DNA of 16,908 bases from Alphaproteobacteria bacterium (GTDB lineage: Bacteria; Pseudomonadota; Alphaproteobacteria; Puniceispirillales; Puniceispirillaceae). The stretch is taken from assembly GCA_011524805.1 (NCBI GenBank), contig WTJO01000050.1, positions 1-16,908 of the forward strand, in the 5' to 3' direction. Below are positions 14,328 to 16,908 of the stretch, in pieces. A program made the position numbers and the translations under genes. Positions within the stretch are counted from its first letter, which is position 1, and every line of letters begins with the position of its first letter. The notes under the pieces were generated by a model that was not told where the DNA came from, ran no database searches, and saw nothing but the letters and a program-made list of their open reading frames with translations.

Positions 14328-16908
14328 GTGTCTGTGCTGTATCAAGCGCATTCTCAAGACAGTCTTTAATCTCGGCACATGCATCTGTTGCAGGGGCAAG
14401 CATGTCTGATATTTCCTGCTCTGTTCTGTATTCCAGATGCTGGCCGGCCGGCGATATACCATAAACAGGCATGCTTTGCTTTATCCGCTCAAGGGTGTTT
14501 AACGCGTTTATAAAAACAGGTGAGCCAGACTGTGCTGTGCCTGTTACGGCCATATCGGGATGTGCCTCCAGTCCGACAAGAAATTCGGCATCCAGAAACC
14601 CGCCAGCCCGCTTTTTCAAATCGCTAGCCGGCGGGGCGCCTGCCTGCACTCTCTTACGCATCTTGTGAATATCATCAACAAGGCTGGCCAGATCATCCTG
14701 CATAAAATATTGCTGCAATTTTGCGATGATACCGGCATGCCAGTTTTGCGGCTGTTTCCAGTCTGGCGTCTGATATGCATATACTAGCCGCGCCTTGCGG
14801 AATGATAATTTTTCCCATGGCCATGCTTGTTCGGTAAAATAGCTTTCCAGCCGCTCAAAAGGCACGGCAAGCGCACCAGAATTACCATCAGGACGCAGGC
14901 GCAGATCAAGCTGGTATAGACTGCCATGGGCTGTTTTTACCGTCATAAAATTTGTGATGCGCTGGGCAAGCTTGGTGGCATAGGCCTTGGCAGAAATAGC
15001 GTGCGGCGGCCTGTCATCTGCCGGCGCGCCATCAGAAAAAAGAAAGACGAGATCAAGATCAGATTCAAGCGCAAGATTTCGGGTGCCTAGCCTGCCAAGC
15101 GCAATCACCGCAAAGCTGAACGATGCCAGCTCTCCAAACTGCCTGATAATATCTTCGGTAGCGGCCTGACACATCAGCTCCAGTGCCGTGTCTGCAGTGC
15201 TGCTCAGAAGTATCTGAACATCGTCTATCGCGCTAAATCCATGCAGAATATGCATGCAAGCTGTAAAGTCGCTTTCACGTTTGTACATCCGTACCTGTTC
15301 CAGCCTGCTCTCAATATCAGGGTTGGCAGTAGATAGAAGTGGCAGGTGAATAAGGCTGTCTGCACGATCTGCAAGCGGTGTGAAAAAGCTGGTCTCAAGC
15401 AACAGATCAAGCAAATCTGGCGCCTCGCTCAGAAAATCTGCAATCATTGGTGATTTGCCAATACTCTCGGCAACCAGTTTGCCAAGTTCTGGATGTTCAG
15501 CAAAAAGCGCAAATAGCTGTGCGCCTGCATTCAGCTTTTCAATCATTCTGGCAAAGGCAAAAAACGCATCATCAGCATCATAGGCATGTGAGATTTCTGC
15601 CAGAAAACGAGGCAGCATGCGTCCAAGATTCTGCCGTGCCTTGTCCGAGCGCGTAGCGGCAATCTGCCCTTCCTGCCAGCGATTAACGGTATGGGCAATA
15701 TCTTCAGCGCGCACAAAGCCCATATCGGCTAGTTGCTGGCATAATGCCTCGTGATCTGTGTTGCCAGCTATGGTGCTCTGATTATCTGGCGAGCGGCTGA
15801 GATGTAGCGCGCGGCTCATAATAGGGTGGGTTGAAAATTTCTGTGTATTCTGCCGAAGCACTTCAAGATGGGCTGTAAATTCTGCTAGCAGGTGAAATCC
15901 GGCAAAGGCGGCAAACTTTACCAACTCTTCAAGCTGGCGTGGCAGGCTGTGGGTGTGTGCATCCTGCCAATATTGCAGGCGATGCTCGATGCTGCGCCAT
16001 CCGAAATAGGCAGAGGTTAGCTGAACTGCCTGTGTACCCTCAAGCCAGCCAATTTCTGCAAGCGCTGCCATTGCTGTGGCGGTATTATGGCTTCTGGCCT
16101 CAGGGTGGCGACCGCCTGCCAGCAATTGCAGGATATGGCAGAATAGCTCGATATGCCTGATGCCATAGCTGCCTTTTTTCACATCAAACCCAAGATAGTC
16201 TTCAGGGGCAAATTTGTGCTGAAGCATTACAGCAAGATCGTCAATGATAGTGTAATCGAGACTGCGGCGCCAGATGAAGCTATCTATTTGTGTAAGAAAC
16301 TGTCTGCCGTGGGCAATATTGCCTGCGATAGGTCTTGCCCTGATAAAGGCGGCACGCTCCCAGCTTCTGGCCTGTGATTCATAATAGCTGATAGCGGCTG
16401 GCACGGACAGGCAAATCGCCGTAGCACTTGGGGCAGGGCGGAGCCGTAAATCTATCCGCCAGCCCGCCCCATATTCAGTGCTGGTCGACAGCAATGATAC
16501 CAGCTCTTTTGTCAGGTGGATATACTGGCTGGCAGCGTCATCTGCGTCATCTGCGTGCGGGTGCATGTCAAACAGGCAGATAAGATCAAGATCGGACGAG
16601 TAATTCAGCTCTTCTGCGCCAAGCTTTCCCAATGCCAGAATGATCCACTGGCTATCTGTCAATCCAGCTGATCTGACAAGATAGGCGGCAGTGCTGTCAA
16701 CGGCCTGTTCTGCAATTCTGCTAAGCATGGATAATGAATGCTCAAAGCTGATTTTTCCCCATAATTCTCCACAGGCAATGGCAAAATGGCATCTATTACG
16801 GAAATAGCTAATGGCCTTGCCAAATGCCTCTGGCTGGGCATCTGCCTGTGCATTAACCACCCGATAGGCATCTTCACATATCTGGTCTATCTCGCCAGCC
16901 CAGATTTT
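14311..16908 (-). CDS. glnE: Glutamine synthetase adenylyltransferase/deadenylase GlnE, 5' truncated
   Basis: Open to the right edge; 865 residues are visible of a family usually 940-1000 long, so the first 80-130 residues are outside. GlnE adds AMP to, or removes it from, glutamine synthetase in response to PII and glutamine. Two nucleotidyltransferase domains are seen: the N-terminal deadenylase (adenylyl-removing) motif GKLGAEELNYSSDLDLICLF (near 16570-16630) and the C-terminal adenylyltransferase motif GRLGTRNLALESDLDLVFLF (near 15040-15100), each with its metal-binding DxD. Segments such as SGALAVPFERLESYF and RKARLV follow the second domain. Both domains look intact. It pairs functionally with glnK at 6229. 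The 3' end overlaps the YeeE partner gene. Confidence 0.94.
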   Translation of the reverse strand, partial: KIWAGEIDQICEDAYRVVNAQADAQPEAFGKAISYFRNRCHFAIACGELWGKISFEHSLSMLSRIAEQAVDSTAAYLVRSAGLTDSQWIILALGKLGAEELNYSSDLDLICLFDMHPHADDADDAASQYIHLTKELVSLLSTSTEYGAGWRIDLRLRPAPSATAICLSVPAAISYYESQARSWERAAFIRARPIAGNIAHGRQFLTQIDSFIWRRSLDYTIIDDLAVMLQHKFAPEDYLGFDVKKGSYGIRHIELFCHILQLLAGGRHPEARSHNTATAMAALAEIGWLEGTQAVQLTSAYFGWRSIEHRLQYWQDAHTHSLPRQLEELVKFAAFAGFHLLAEFTAHLEVLRQNTQKFSTHPIMSRALHLSRSPDNQSTIAGNTDHEALCQQLADMGFVRAEDIAHTVNRWQEGQIAATRSDKARQNLGRMLPRFLAEISHAYDADDAFFAFARMIEKLNAGAQLFALFAEHPELGKLVAESIGKSPMIADFLSEAPDLLDLLLETSFFTPLADRADSLIHLPLLSTANPDIESRLEQVRMYKRESDFTACMHILHGFSAIDDVQILLSSTADTALELMCQAATEDIIRQFGELASFSFAVIALGRLGTRNLALESDLDLVFLFSDGAPADDRPPHAISAKAYATKLAQRITNFMTVKTAHGSLYQLDLRLRPDGNSGALAVPFERLESYFTEQAWPWEKLSFRKARLVYAYQTPDWKQPQNWHAGIIAKLQQYFMQDDLASLVDDIHKMRKRVQAGAPPASDLKKRAGGFLDAEFLVGLEAHPDMAVTGTAQSGSPVFINALNTLERIKQSMPVYGISPAGQHLEYRTEQEISDMLAPATDACAEIKDCLENALDTAQTLIDAR

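Overview
The window reads as chromosomal DNA of a free-living, probably marine alphaproteobacterium. Support: a DUF1489 gene (a family I know mainly from Alphaproteobacteria), an alphaproteobacterial-type PfkB adenosine kinase, a glnK-amtB pair, GlnE, and a two-gene YeeE/YedE sulfur transporter. Base composition looks close to half GC, and I would guess a SAR116-like lineage; that placement is inference. No IS element, phage gene, CRISPR array, tRNA or rRNA was seen. Gene density is high, with one clearly 'extra' intergenic region.

Layout. 2-2446 (+): 3' part of a secreted subtilisin-like (S8) protease with a Gly/Ser/Asp tandem-repeat linker and a C-terminal region resembling an outer-membrane barrel; its 5' end is off the window. 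2473-4564 (-): PfkB adenosine kinase and, upstream of it, a GT9 heptosyltransferase-like enzyme. 4565-5044: a long gap holding a possible self-contained plus-strand unit with a very strong Shine-Dalgarno, a 16-codon ORF, several hairpins and a strong intrinsic terminator. 5045-5968 (-): a LysR regulator, divergent from glnK-amtB (6229-7941, +). Then, all on +: low-specificity threonine aldolase (8074-9090), MgtE magnesium transporter (9278-10714) and DUF1489 (10815-11231). 11240-11740 (-): exported SNase-like nuclease. 11852-13168 (-): MFS transporter. 13477-14327 (+): YeeE/YedE half-transporter pair overlapping by ATGA. 14311-16908 (-): GlnE, cut by the right edge.

How the genes work together. 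The clearest functional link is nitrogen control. GlnK (PII, with Tyr51) and AmtB form the ammonium uptake and sensing pair, and GlnE adenylylates and deadenylylates glutamine synthetase in response to PII; the two loci lie about 6 kb apart and are not one operon. The other genes look like independent housekeeping or transport units.

The most interesting unexplained signals are: the small RNA/ORF unit at about 4809-5023, in which the Shine-Dalgarno can pair with a segment at the end of the ORF; a 14-bp inverted repeat (TATTTCACGAAATA) found identically in two intergenic regions 4 kb apart; a stem-loop directly before the glnK ribosome binding site; and two adjacent perfect 6-bp hairpins between the MFS and YeeE genes. 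Several start codons were chosen by Shine-Dalgarno position and family alignment rather than by the longest ORF.
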